From Chitinophagales bacterium (lineage in GTDB: Bacteria; Bacteroidota; Bacteroidia; Chitinophagales; Chitinophagaceae), in contig JAAFIK010000007.1 of NCBI GenBank assembly GCA_013298665.1, forward strand, positions 56,266 to 120,265: 64,000 nt of DNA, in the 5' to 3' direction. How positions within the stretch are numbered: the stretch's first letter is position 1; every line of letters starts with the position of its first letter. Position numbers and translations under genes: made by a program. Shown piece by piece: positions 24,733 to 32,915 of the stretch. A model generated the notes under the pieces. That model ran no database searches and was not told the origin of the DNA. It worked only from the letters and a program-made list of their open reading frames with translations.

Positions 24733-25802
24733 TACATTTTCATCCCCTGCGGATCAAAGACATCCGCAAAGAAACCAGCGACTGTGTTTCCATCGCATTC
24801 GATATTCCCGAAACACTGCGGGAGCAATTTGCCTTTCAGCAAGGGCAAAACATCACCATACGCGCCAATATTGACGGAGAAGAGTTGCGTCGCTCCTACT
24901 CTGTATGTACAGCCCCCCACGAGCAGGAACTACGGGTAGCTGTGAAGCAGGTGGATCAGGGTAAATTTTCCACCTATGCCAATACAATATTGCAAAAAGG
25001 CGATGTAATAGAAGTCATGCCACCTACAGGACGTTTCTTTACCCCGTTACTACCGGAACAGCAAAAAAACTACCTGGCCTTTGCTGCAGGCAGTGGTATT
25101 ACCCCCATTATTTCCATCATCAAAGCCACGCTGCACCAGGAACCGCAAAGCCATTTTACCCTGGTATATGGCAACCGTAGCCGCAACAGCATCATATTTT
25201 TTGAGGAACTGGAAGGCCTGAAGAACAAATTCCTCCGGCGTTTCACCCTGATCAACCTGCTCAGCCGGGAAAGAACCGAAGTACCGGTTTGTTTTGGAAA
25301 ACTGAATACCGCTAAACTGGAAGAGCTGGGCAAACTGATCGACTATACCCGCATGGATGATATTTTTATCTGCGGCCCGGAAACCATGATTTTTCAGGCC
25401 AAAGACTATTTGGAAGCGCTGGGTACAGACAAGCAGAAAATACACTTTGAGCTGTTTGCAGCACCGGGAAAGACAACCAAACAGCCCCTGAGCCAGGTGG
25501 TAGTTGATGATGGTGGTCCCAAAAGCCGGATCACGGTAAAGTCTGACGGACGCACCTTCGACTTTTCCCTGCCATTTGATGGCGAGGCGATACTCGATGC
25601 TGCCATCAGGCAGGGAGCCGACCTGCCCTTTGCCTGTAAGGGCGGTGTATGCTGTACCTGCCGGGCCAAACTGATGGAAGGCGAAGTACATATGGAAGTA
25701 AATTATGGACTGGAACACGAAGAGATAGAGCAGGGCTTTATCCTTACCTGCCAGGCCAGGCCGGTTACCGAAAAGGTTGTCGTTGATTTTGATGTGCGAT
25801 AG
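24729..25802 (+). CDS. PaaE-like ferredoxin reductase with 2Fe-2S domain
   Basis: A 357-residue flavoprotein that passes electrons from NAD(P)H through FAD to a 2Fe-2S centre. Domains: FAD-binding (RRSYSVC, 54-60), NAD-binding (GSGITP, 121-126; CGPETM near 215) and a C-terminal plant-type ferredoxin (C303, C308, C311 and C341). The closest known relative is PaaE/PaaK, the reductase subunit of phenylacetyl-CoA epoxidase. No paaA-D or other ring-degradation genes are present here, so it may serve another oxygenase or a desaturase encoded elsewhere. It overlaps tetR by four bases. Confidence 0.88.
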   Translation: MIHFHPLRIKDIRKETSDCVSIAFDIPETLREQFAFQQGQNITIRANIDGEELRRSYSVCTAPHEQELRVAVKQVDQGKFSTYANTILQKGDVIEVMPPTGRFFTPLLPEQQKNYLAFAAGSGITPIISIIKATLHQEPQSHFTLVYGNRSRNSIIFFEELEGLKNKFLRRFTLINLLSRERTEVPVCFGKLNTAKLEELGKLIDYTRMDDIFICGPETMIFQAKDYLEALGTDKQKIHFELFAAPGKTTKQPLSQVVVDDGGPKSRITVKSDGRTFDFSLPFDGEAILDAAIRQGADLPFACKGGVCCTCRAKLMEGEVHMEVNYGLEHEEIEQGFILTCQARPVTEKVVVDFDVR

Positions 25803-25835
25803 TGCCGGAGTATATGTGGCATGTATCACCTGCAT

Positions 25836-25863
25836 AAAAAAAGCCACCACAATTGTGATGGCT
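25836..25863 (-). terminator. Rho-independent terminator of the acyl-CoA dehydrogenase operon
   Basis: Read on the minus strand: a stem from AGCCATCACAATTGTGGTGGCT (22 bases including one mismatch pair; arms AGCCA / TGGCT plus CACAATTGTG) followed by seven T. It starts 23 bp past the stop codon at 25886. On the plus strand it also lies behind the PaaE-like gene and could slow read-through there. Confidence 0.85.
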
Positions 25864-25885
25864 CCCTATGCTATTAAAATTTGAC

Positions 25886-27679
25886 TTACCAGGGATACCT
25901 GTTCGCCGCAATCATCGCGTCTGCAATACGTCTGCGTGCATCCTTACTGTTGAAAGGATCGGTTTTGGTAAACCGCTTGATACCCAGCAGCATCATACGC
26001 TGCTCATCACCACTGGCAAAAGCGTTGATCGCTTCCTTGCCCGCTTTGTTTACCTTGTCCACCGCGTCATTGAGGTAACAGCGCATCATATCCACCTGCA
26101 CACTGCTTGCAGCTTCACCCTGCTTGTCGACCAGTTTCATCACCCGCAGCAATATGCTCTCCCCTACAAAGGCTTCAATGGCCATATCAGCAATATTCAT
26201 CAGGATTTCCTGCTCGTTTTGCAGGTTCATCATCAGTTTTTGTACTGCTGCACCTGCCGTCATCAGGATGGCTTTTTTCATATTGGCAATAATTTTACGC
26301 TCACGGGCGAAGGGGCTTTCATCACCATTACCAAATTCGGGAATGCTCATGAGCTCCTTTTGCACAGACATGGCAGGCCCCATCAGGTCCAGCTTTCCCT
26401 TCATTGCACGCTTCAGCATCATATCCACTGTCAGCAAACGGTTAATTTCGTTGGTCCCCTCATAAATGCGGTTGATGCGGCTGTCGCGGTAGGCTTTGCT
26501 CACCACATATTCATCGCTATACCCGTTACCGCCATGTACCTGCACACATTCATCCACAACATAATCCAGCACTTCGCTGCCATGTACTTTCAGGATAGCA
26601 CACTCAATAGCGTATTCTTCTGCGGCACCCAGCAACGATTCATTAAAAGGTTTACCAGCGGCCTGCAGTTCGGCCTCTTTGTCATCAATCCACTTACTGG
26701 TGCGGTAAAGCGCACTCTCTCCGGCATAAATACCTATAGCCATTTGAGCCAGTTTGTACTTGATGGCACCAAAGTTGGCAATCGGCGTTTTAAACTGTTC
26801 GCGGGTTTTCGCATAATCCACAGTTGTACTCAGGGCCAGTTTGCTACCACCCAGGGCAGCAGCGCAGAGTTTTAACCGGCCAATATTGAGGATATTAAAG
26901 GCGATGATATGCCCCTTCCCGATTTCACCCAACAGGTTTTCTGCCGGCACTTTGCAATCCTGGAAATATAACTGCACGGTAGAAGACCCTTTGATACCCA
27001 TTTTATGTTCTTCCGGCCCCTGTGTAAACCCTTCAAAACCACGCTCAACAATAAAGGCTGAAAATTTATCACCATCTATTTTGGCAAATACGGTATACAC
27101 ATCTGCAAACCCGCCGTTGGTGATCCAGCATTTCTGCCCATTGAGGATATAATATTTGCCATCATCGCTCAGTTTGGCCGTTGTTTTTGCACCAAGGGCA
27201 TCACTGCCACTGTTGGGTTCGGTAAGTCCGTATGCCCCTTTCCATTCGCCCGTAGCCAATTTGCTTACATACTTTTGCTGCTGCGCTTCTGTACCAAAAT
27301 AAAGGATGGGGAGGGTACCAATACCCGTGTGTGCCGCAACGGCCACACTGAAGGAATAGCCACCACCCAGGCCCTCATTCACCAATGTGGAGGTGATAAA
27401 ATCCTTACCTAGACCGCCCAATGCTTCAGGAATACTTGCACCCAGCAACCCCTGCTCACCTGCCTTCTCCATCAGCGAAGGCATCAGCCCCGGTTCCATG
27501 GTATCAATCTTATCGGCTATTGGCAACACTTCTGTGCCCAAAAACTGCAGACACATATCCTTTACCATCAACTGTTCTTCGTTAAATTCTTCGGGGGCAA
27601 AAGTATCGGAAGGACTGCTTTCCTTTACCAGCCATTCACCACCTTTAAGTGTCGCTGCCGTCATTGTTTCGCTGCTCAT
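25886..27679 (-). CDS. Acyl-CoA dehydrogenase (long/very-long-chain type)
   Basis: A 597-residue FAD enzyme that introduces the first double bond in fatty acid beta-oxidation. Family motifs are AYGLTEPNSGSDALG (FAD/substrate loop), WITNGGFADVYTVFAK, the helix INRLLTVDMML and the catalytic-base region RINRIYEGTNEINR. The extra ~180-residue C-terminal helical domain makes it the VLCAD/ACAD9-like size found in many Bacteroidota. The start at 27679 (MSSETMTAATL) is preferred; the 14 residues upstream look non-coding. It follows a MarR-type regulator by 53 bp on the same strand, which suggests a regulated lipid-catabolic operon. No thiolase or hydratase genes are adjacent. Confidence 0.93.
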   Translation of the reverse strand: MSSETMTAATLKGGEWLVKESSPSDTFAPEEFNEEQLMVKDMCLQFLGTEVLPIADKIDTMEPGLMPSLMEKAGEQGLLGASIPEALGGLGKDFITSTLVNEGLGGGYSFSVAVAAHTGIGTLPILYFGTEAQQQKYVSKLATGEWKGAYGLTEPNSGSDALGAKTTAKLSDDGKYYILNGQKCWITNGGFADVYTVFAKIDGDKFSAFIVERGFEGFTQGPEEHKMGIKGSSTVQLYFQDCKVPAENLLGEIGKGHIIAFNILNIGRLKLCAAALGGSKLALSTTVDYAKTREQFKTPIANFGAIKYKLAQMAIGIYAGESALYRTSKWIDDKEAELQAAGKPFNESLLGAAEEYAIECAILKVHGSEVLDYVVDECVQVHGGNGYSDEYVVSKAYRDSRINRIYEGTNEINRLLTVDMMLKRAMKGKLDLMGPAMSVQKELMSIPEFGNGDESPFARERKIIANMKKAILMTAGAAVQKLMMNLQNEQEILMNIADMAIEAFVGESILLRVMKLVDKQGEAASSVQVDMMRCYLNDAVDKVNKAGKEAINAFASGDEQRMMLLGIKRFTKTDPFNSKDARRRIADAMIAANRYPW

Positions 27680-27732
27680 AACGTTGGTATTTATACTATT
27701 ATAAAATCGTGATCGTTGCACTTTAACCCGCT

Positions 27733-28173
27733 CTACTTCAGGTTGTCATATACCTGCTGCAGGGTAGCTTTTGCCACATCCACATATTCTGTTGGCACAC
27801 CCGACAGGGCTTCGTTAAGGGTTTGTGTGGCCAGTTCCATCGTATGCGTTTGCAATTGCTGTGCTGCCGGTGTCAGGTAAATCAGGTTGATCCGGCGGTC
27901 TTCTTTCGATGGTACCCGTTTTACCAGTTTCAGCTTCTCCAGATTATCCACCAGCCTTGTGATACTGGGTTTATCCCGGAAGGTTGCTTCGCAGAGTTGT
28001 TGCTGGCTCAGTCCGTCTGCCTTCCACAAGTGGTACAATACACTCCATTGCTCAATCGTGATCTCCACGTTGTGCTGCTTAAAATTCTTCTGCAACCGGC
28101 GGGCAATGGCCGTACTCGCCTTACCGGTAATAAAACTGTACAGTTCTCCTCGCTTAAATTGGTTGTTGGGCAT
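27733..28173 (-). CDS. MarR-family transcriptional regulator
   Basis: A 146-residue winged-helix regulator. The DNA-binding part runs from about 30 to 100 with QWSVLYHLWKADGLSQQQLC and the recognition helix region RDKPSITRLVDNLEKLKLV, then the wing SKEDRRINLIYLT. The ATG at 28173 is chosen; a TTG at 28197 would place the palindrome inside the gene. A perfect 14-bp palindrome lies 3 bp upstream of the start codon and is a likely autoregulatory site. Co-direction with the acyl-CoA dehydrogenase suggests that it senses a lipid or acyl-CoA signal; this is inference. Confidence 0.9.
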   Translation of the reverse strand: MPNNQFKRGELYSFITGKASTAIARRLQKNFKQHNVEITIEQWSVLYHLWKADGLSQQQLCEATFRDKPSITRLVDNLEKLKLVKRVPSKEDRRINLIYLTPAAQQLQTHTMELATQTLNEALSGVPTEYVDVAKATLQQVYDNLK

Positions 28174-28176
28174 ATA

Positions 28177-28190
28177 GTTGTTTAAACAAC
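28177..28190. promoter_or_regulatory. MarR-type palindrome GTTGTTTAAACAAC
   Basis: A perfect 14-bp palindrome immediately before the marR start codon, the size and symmetry expected for a MarR dimer site. It sits between marR (minus) and the glycosyltransferase gene (plus), so it could affect both. Confidence 0.7.
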
Positions 28191-28227
28191 CTTTCAAAGA
28201 TAATCTTTATTTTGGTCTGCAAAAATT

Positions 28228-28235
28228 TATTTTTG
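28228..28235 (+). promoter_or_regulatory. -7 element TATTTTTG for the glycosyltransferase gene
   Basis: Matches TAnnTTTG, 75 bp before the ATG at 28310. A TTTG at 28211-28214 is too close to be a good -33 element. Confidence 0.35.
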
Positions 28236-28309
28236 TGTTACCGGCAGTGGTACCGCTGTGCTGCATCGTTGTGTCACTCATTTGTACCGCATACCACTTC
28301 TCACCATAC

Positions 28310-29452
28310 ATGACCATTATCAGCATCATCACCGCCATCCTGCTGCTGGGCTACATCAGCCTGCTGGTGTATTACCGCGCCGCATGGGTATCCATTCCCC
28401 TATGGAAAGCGCCGGCATTGCCCTGTCATACTTCCATCACCATCATTATCCCCGCACGCAATGAGGCAGACCATATACTGCCCTGCCTCAGGTCGATACT
28501 GGCGCAGCAATACCCTGCCCATCTGCTCGAAATCATTGTTGCCGACGATTTCTCTACAGATGCGACCCCGGCCCTCGTACGATCGGTGAACCATTCTTCT
28601 GTGCGGCTGCTGCAGTTGAGCGATTATGTCACCACACCCATCAATGCTTATAAGAAAAAGGCCATTGAGCTTGCCATTGCCCGATCTGCCGGGCAACTGA
28701 TCATCACCACCGATGCCGATTGCCTTGCGCCACCCGGCTGGCTGGCTACCCTCGTCTCTTTTTACGAACGGTACCAACCCGCCTTTATTGCTGCCCCCGT
28801 AGTATTTACTGACCAGCCCGGTTTTCTCTCCATCTTTCAGTCGCTCGACTTTATGACATTGCAGGGCATCACCGGCGCCTCGGTACACCGGCGCTTTCAT
28901 GCCATGTGCAACGGGGCCAACCTGGCCTACGAACGCGCAGCTTTTGACGCGGTGAATGGCTTCAGCGGTATTAACCATATTGCCAGTGGCGACGATATGC
29001 TCCTCATGCATAAAATCGGCCAACGCTACCCCGATCGGGTACTTTTCCTTAAATCGGCGGCGGCAATCGTACAAACCCACCCCGCACCCACGCTCCGGGC
29101 CTTCCTCCACCAGCGCATCCGCTGGGCCAGTAAGGCTGACCAGTATGACGACAAACGTATTTTCGGGGTATTGCTGCTGGTTTACCTGCTTAATGTGCTT
29201 TTCCTGGCGCTGCCCGTCAGCGCCATTTTTGCCACTGACGGATGGGGGGTTATGCGTACCTGGGGGGTATTACTCGCTGTTAAAACCATTGCCGAACTCA
29301 TTTACCTGTACCCCGTTGCACATTTTTTTGGTAAAACAAAATGGCTTTGGTGGTTTGCACCATCGCAGCCCTTTCATATCTGTTATACGATCCTTGCCGG
29401 GTGGCTGGGCAAGTTTGGCAGTTACCAGTGGAAGCAGCGGCAGGTGAGTTAA
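28310..29452 (+). CDS. Membrane-bound family 2 glycosyltransferase
   Basis: A 380-residue GT2 enzyme. One N-terminal membrane segment (about 3-22) is followed by the GT-A domain with SITIIIPARNEA, the nucleotide-sugar site DDFSTD, the metal-binding DAD (TTDADCLAPPGW), the acceptor-side SGDDMLLMHK and the processive-type motif QRIRW. Two or three further membrane helices lie at the C-terminus. It would transfer sugars from nucleotide donors to a lipid or growing glycan on the inner face of the membrane. The start is the ATG at 28310; the frame is open further upstream but runs into marR. It is 38 bp from the permease gene, with no functional link evident. Confidence 0.88.
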   Translation: MTIISIITAILLLGYISLLVYYRAAWVSIPLWKAPALPCHTSITIIIPARNEADHILPCLRSILAQQYPAHLLEIIVADDFSTDATPALVRSVNHSSVRLLQLSDYVTTPINAYKKKAIELAIARSAGQLIITTDADCLAPPGWLATLVSFYERYQPAFIAAPVVFTDQPGFLSIFQSLDFMTLQGITGASVHRRFHAMCNGANLAYERAAFDAVNGFSGINHIASGDDMLLMHKIGQRYPDRVLFLKSAAAIVQTHPAPTLRAFLHQRIRWASKADQYDDKRIFGVLLLVYLLNVLFLALPVSAIFATDGWGVMRTWGVLLAVKTIAELIYLYPVAHFFGKTKWLWWFAPSQPFHICYTILAGWLGKFGSYQWKQRQVS

Positions 29453-29490
29453 GGTTTGTTCATATGTGCAGAAGCCATTAAATTACATCC

Positions 29491-30591
29491 ATGTCACAAG
29501 CAGCGTTTTCGTTTCGCCAGCAAACCTGGAAGCGGCTCAAAAAAAACAGGGGAGCCATAGCCGGACTTGTCATTATTGGCCTGGCACTGCTGGTATGCCT
29601 TTTCTGCTACCTGCTGGCACCCGATGCTACGCCCAACGCCGATCAGCAAACGGTAGAGATACAGGCAAAACAGCCCGGTTACAGCCAGCAATTTTTAAAA
29701 CTGCCCGATGCCGGAAATGCCGGGGGCAACTGGTTCTCCCAACTGCTGTCCGGACGTGCCAGCAACTATCGCCTGCTGCCCATCAGCGGCTACCGCGTTG
29801 ATGGCGATTCATTGCTGGTGAATAAATACATCGATGCCGATACGAGTGTGGTACAATACTATTCTATCCATAGCCTTACAGGCGGGCAGCCTGCGCTGCT
29901 TGGTACCAGCATAATCAACAGAACCTACTGGCTTGGCACAGATAAATTCGGGCGCGACATCTTCAGCCGCCTGCTGATTGGTACACGGGTAAGCCTTGCC
30001 GTTGGTCTTATCGCGGTCATCATATCACTTACCCTTGGTATACTGCTCGGCGCACTGGCGGGCTACTACCGGGGTTGGGTAGATGAAGTAATCATGTGGC
30101 TGATCAATGTTACCTGGAGCATCCCCACATTATTACTTGTCTTTGCCATCACACTTGCATTGGGTAAGGGTTTCTGGCAAATATTTATTGCCGTAGGACT
30201 CACCATGTGGGTAAGTGTAGCCCGGCTCATCCGTGGCCAGGTAATGGCACTCAGGGATCTTGAATATGTACAGGCAGCCAGGGCGCTGGGTTTTAAAGAC
30301 ATACGCATCATCGGCCGCCACATCCTGCCCAATATACTGGGGCCGGTAATGGTACTGGCCGCCGGTAACTTCGCTACTGCCATCATCGTGGAAGCCGGAC
30401 TCAGCTTTCTCGGTATCGGTGTGCAGCCGCCACAACCCAGTTGGGGACTGATGATCAAGGAAAACTATAATTTCATCATCACCCACAACCCCATGCTGGC
30501 CATCGTACCGGGGCTGGCCATTATGCTGCTGGTACTGGCTTTCAACCTTCTGGGCAATGGCATGCGGGATGCGTTTGATGTAAAGGGATAA
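29491..30591 (+). CDS. ABC transporter permease, OppC/DppC type
   Basis: A 366-residue inner-membrane permease of peptide/nickel-type importers. TM1 (about 20-44) is followed by a ~100-residue periplasmic insertion. Then come the conserved YWLGTDKFGRDIFSRLLIGTR, five more helices, the EAA loop for ATPase contact (YVQAARALGFKDIRIIGRHI) and the terminal GNGMRDAFD. Partner OppB, ATPase and binding-protein genes are absent from the window. Separate OppB/OppC loci are common in Bacteroidota. The substrate cannot be told. The 37-bp gap after it holds nothing clear. Confidence 0.9.
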   Translation: MSQAAFSFRQQTWKRLKKNRGAIAGLVIIGLALLVCLFCYLLAPDATPNADQQTVEIQAKQPGYSQQFLKLPDAGNAGGNWFSQLLSGRASNYRLLPISGYRVDGDSLLVNKYIDADTSVVQYYSIHSLTGGQPALLGTSIINRTYWLGTDKFGRDIFSRLLIGTRVSLAVGLIAVIISLTLGILLGALAGYYRGWVDEVIMWLINVTWSIPTLLLVFAITLALGKGFWQIFIAVGLTMWVSVARLIRGQVMALRDLEYVQAARALGFKDIRIIGRHILPNILGPVMVLAAGNFATAIIVEAGLSFLGIGVQPPQPSWGLMIKENYNFIITHNPMLAIVPGLAIMLLVLAFNLLGNGMRDAFDVKG

Positions 30592-30628
30592 AATGACCCG
30601 GGCTTATCTGCCTGTCAGGAATTGTTGC

Positions 30629-32062
30629 TCAGGGCTCCGGCTGCTTTTCCTTTTGTTTAAGGTAAACAACAAAGGCTGCACAAAGTAAAAACATACCCCC
30701 TGTTTTATCGGTTTCAACAAGGTCGCTCAAAAAGTTGACCGTAACCACCATGGCCAATACAGCCGTTACTGCAAGTATGGCCAGGCGGTAGTGCCGATCC
30801 TGCTCAAGGTGGTAATGCCGCTGCAATTGAATGAACAGCACAAACAGTAAGCCTGTAAAAAGCAGTAATCCCGGTAACCCTTGTTCTGCCAGCAGTAACA
30901 AAAAGTAGTTGTGCACCGTGGAATGTTCAGGATTATTGCTTACATAGGTTTTATACGCTGTTACAGCATAGGGTTTATAAGTATCGTAAAAACTGTTGGG
31001 GCCGGTACCCAGCAACGGATGGTCTGCCGAAAGCCGCACCGCAGCAATCCAGCGGTAGAAACGTTCGGTGGTGGACATATCTTCCCCTTTGTAAGTTGCC
31101 CTAAGGTGTTCCCGGAAATCAGTGTGAAATATGGTCTTGTTATAGTCAGGCCGGTAATCCAGGTAACGGTTGTTCACCAGTAACCAACCACCCGTTCCCA
31201 CGACCAGCAACACAGACAGCAGGAGCAGGAGCAATACCCGTCTTTTTTGTACGACCCATACCAATACTCCTGCAACAGGAATGGCCAGCCACGCACCCCG
31301 CGAATAAGAAAAATAAGTTGCGGTCAGGAAAACGAAAAAGAGTATTGCGCTTATCCATTTAACAGTCTTACTGGCCGTCCAATACCAGGCTGCGGTAAGC
31401 AGGGGCAATATGGCCACCACCATGGCACCATAGTTGACATGGTTGCGGAAAAAGGGCGTTACGGTATCATTCACGCGTTCAAAACTGAACCCATAAGCTG
31501 CCTGCCGGAAAATGGCCATTACGGCCAGGCCCGCCATAGGTGTAATGATACAAAGCGCCGCAACCACCCAATGCCGGCGGCTATGCAGCAGCAGCAGGGG
31601 CATAGCGGTAAAAGCAACGAGGTACCAGCCCTTTGCCAGCAGGTATTTTACCGCAAGCAATGGGTTGGCGGCAAACAAGGTGGTGATGGCTGCCCAGCCC
31701 AGCATCAGGAGGAGCATTGTGGTTACCTGGTGTGCGGGCCATGCCTTACGGAGCAGTAACGGTCGCCAGACCATGAGCAAAACAGCAATACCCGTCATGG
31801 CCAGCATCAGCAATTCATCCGGGAAGTCGGTACCCAGTGCAGGGGTAAAATGGTATTCGGTTGATACCGGTAACGTAAACAGCAGCAGGCAGAGCAGGTA
31901 GCGCAGGTTACTTGCGACAAATGGAACAACAGGCAAAATAAGCGGCAGCAGCATAAGCCATGACTGGCTGGTAACAACAGCGGTAACAGCAGCAGTGCCA
32001 AAGAGCAGGCCGTAAGGCAAAAAGCGCAGCCATCGGTTATACTGAAGGTACCTGTGCTGCAT
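30629..32062 (-). CDS. O-antigen ligase-like (Wzy_C) polysaccharide protein
   Basis: A 477-residue polytopic membrane protein with about 11-12 helices and the large periplasmic loop typical of WaaL/Wzy_C proteins, including the RxxxW...HPLLGTGPNSFYDTYKP and EHSTVHNYFLLLLAEQG motifs. The family either joins O-antigen to lipid A-core or polymerises repeat units. Sequence alone does not separate the two. The ATG at 32062 gives a 26-bp overlap with the Wzz-like gene; a TTG at 32080 is also in frame. It is the third gene of the flippase-Wzz-ligase operon. Confidence 0.88.
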   Translation of the reverse strand: MQHRYLQYNRWLRFLPYGLLFGTAAVTAVVTSQSWLMLLPLILPVVPFVASNLRYLLCLLLFTLPVSTEYHFTPALGTDFPDELLMLAMTGIAVLLMVWRPLLLRKAWPAHQVTTMLLLMLGWAAITTLFAANPLLAVKYLLAKGWYLVAFTAMPLLLLHSRRHWVVAALCIITPMAGLAVMAIFRQAAYGFSFERVNDTVTPFFRNHVNYGAMVVAILPLLTAAWYWTASKTVKWISAILFFVFLTATYFSYSRGAWLAIPVAGVLVWVVQKRRVLLLLLLSVLLVVGTGGWLLVNNRYLDYRPDYNKTIFHTDFREHLRATYKGEDMSTTERFYRWIAAVRLSADHPLLGTGPNSFYDTYKPYAVTAYKTYVSNNPEHSTVHNYFLLLLAEQGLPGLLLFTGLLFVLFIQLQRHYHLEQDRHYRLAILAVTAVLAMVVTVNFLSDLVETDKTGGMFLLCAAFVVYLKQKEKQPEP

Positions 32063-32900
32063 GGTTCCTTTTTCGTTCAATGGTCAGTACCACCATGGCG
32101 GTAAAGAAAGCCGACAGCAGTAAGGTGGCGAGTGCAATAAATGGCATATCCGGTTTACCGGGCTTTACCGCCGGGTAAGCCTTTTCCAGTACCACCAATG
32201 GCGGTGTTGCTGTTTGTATATTGAGCACAATTTCGTCGAGCAGCCGTTCGTTACGCTCCAGTTGTTCCAGGGTACGGCGCTGCCGGTTGCGATCGGCTGT
32301 GTCTGCCATATTGCCGGCTTTCCCCAGACCTGCCCGTTTCTGCATATTGTCGCTGCGGAGCGCATCTGCAGTTCGCTGGTTAAGCGACGTATTCAACTCC
32401 CGGTAGAGTGCTTCGGTTTTTTCAATCACGAGGTTGGCAATGGCTGCTGCTGTAGCAGGCGTTTTATCCCACACAGCCACTTCAAGCGCACCGTTGGCCG
32501 TTTTCGTGATGCTGACATTTGTTTTCAATGTTTTGACCGCCCTGCTCCGGGCGGCTTCGCCCGCACCAGGCGATTGGTAATGCAGGGCAAGATTGAGGCT
32601 ATCCACCACAAAGCCCAGAACATTACCGGCAGAGGCAATGGTATACAACCGGTCAAGGTCGTCGGCGGTACCAAAGTTGGCATACAGTTGTTCAACATGA
32701 TCCGCAAAAAGCCTTGCCCGGTCTGTGAGCATACTGTTTACCGGCAGTACGGTGGTTGCGGCGTGGTATTGTTTGGGCAGCAACCAGGCCACCAGCAGTG
32801 CAATACCCGTAATGAGGAGTGGAAAAAGCAGCAATGCTTTCCACCATTGGCGCCACACGCGCAGCATATCGTATAAGGAAATGTCCTGTTCCCGTTTCAT
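32037..32900 (-). CDS. Wzz-type chain-length determinant protein
   Basis: A 287-residue inner-membrane protein of the Wzz/polysaccharide co-polymerase family. A first helix (about 19-42) is followed by the periplasmic region with the PKQYHAATTVLPV motif and a coiled-coil segment (about 190-230). A second helix (about 253-275) and a short basic cytosolic tail end the protein. No tyrosine-kinase domain is attached. It sets the length of polymer made by the Wzy-dependent route. It lies 15 bp after the flippase and overlaps the ligase gene, so the three are one transcript. Confidence 0.88.
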   Translation of the reverse strand: MKREQDISLYDMLRVWRQWWKALLLFPLLITGIALLVAWLLPKQYHAATTVLPVNSMLTDRARLFADHVEQLYANFGTADDLDRLYTIASAGNVLGFVVDSLNLALHYQSPGAGEAARSRAVKTLKTNVSITKTANGALEVAVWDKTPATAAAIANLVIEKTEALYRELNTSLNQRTADALRSDNMQKRAGLGKAGNMADTADRNRQRRTLEQLERNERLLDEIVLNIQTATPPLVVLEKAYPAVKPGKPDMPFIALATLLLSAFFTAMVVLTIERKRNHAAQVPSV

Positions 32901-32915
32901 ATTGCTAATATAGGA

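Noticed and set aside
25868..26875. A 335-residue plus-strand ORF
   Set aside because: Antisense to the acyl-CoA dehydrogenase; low-complexity His/Phe composition and no domain.
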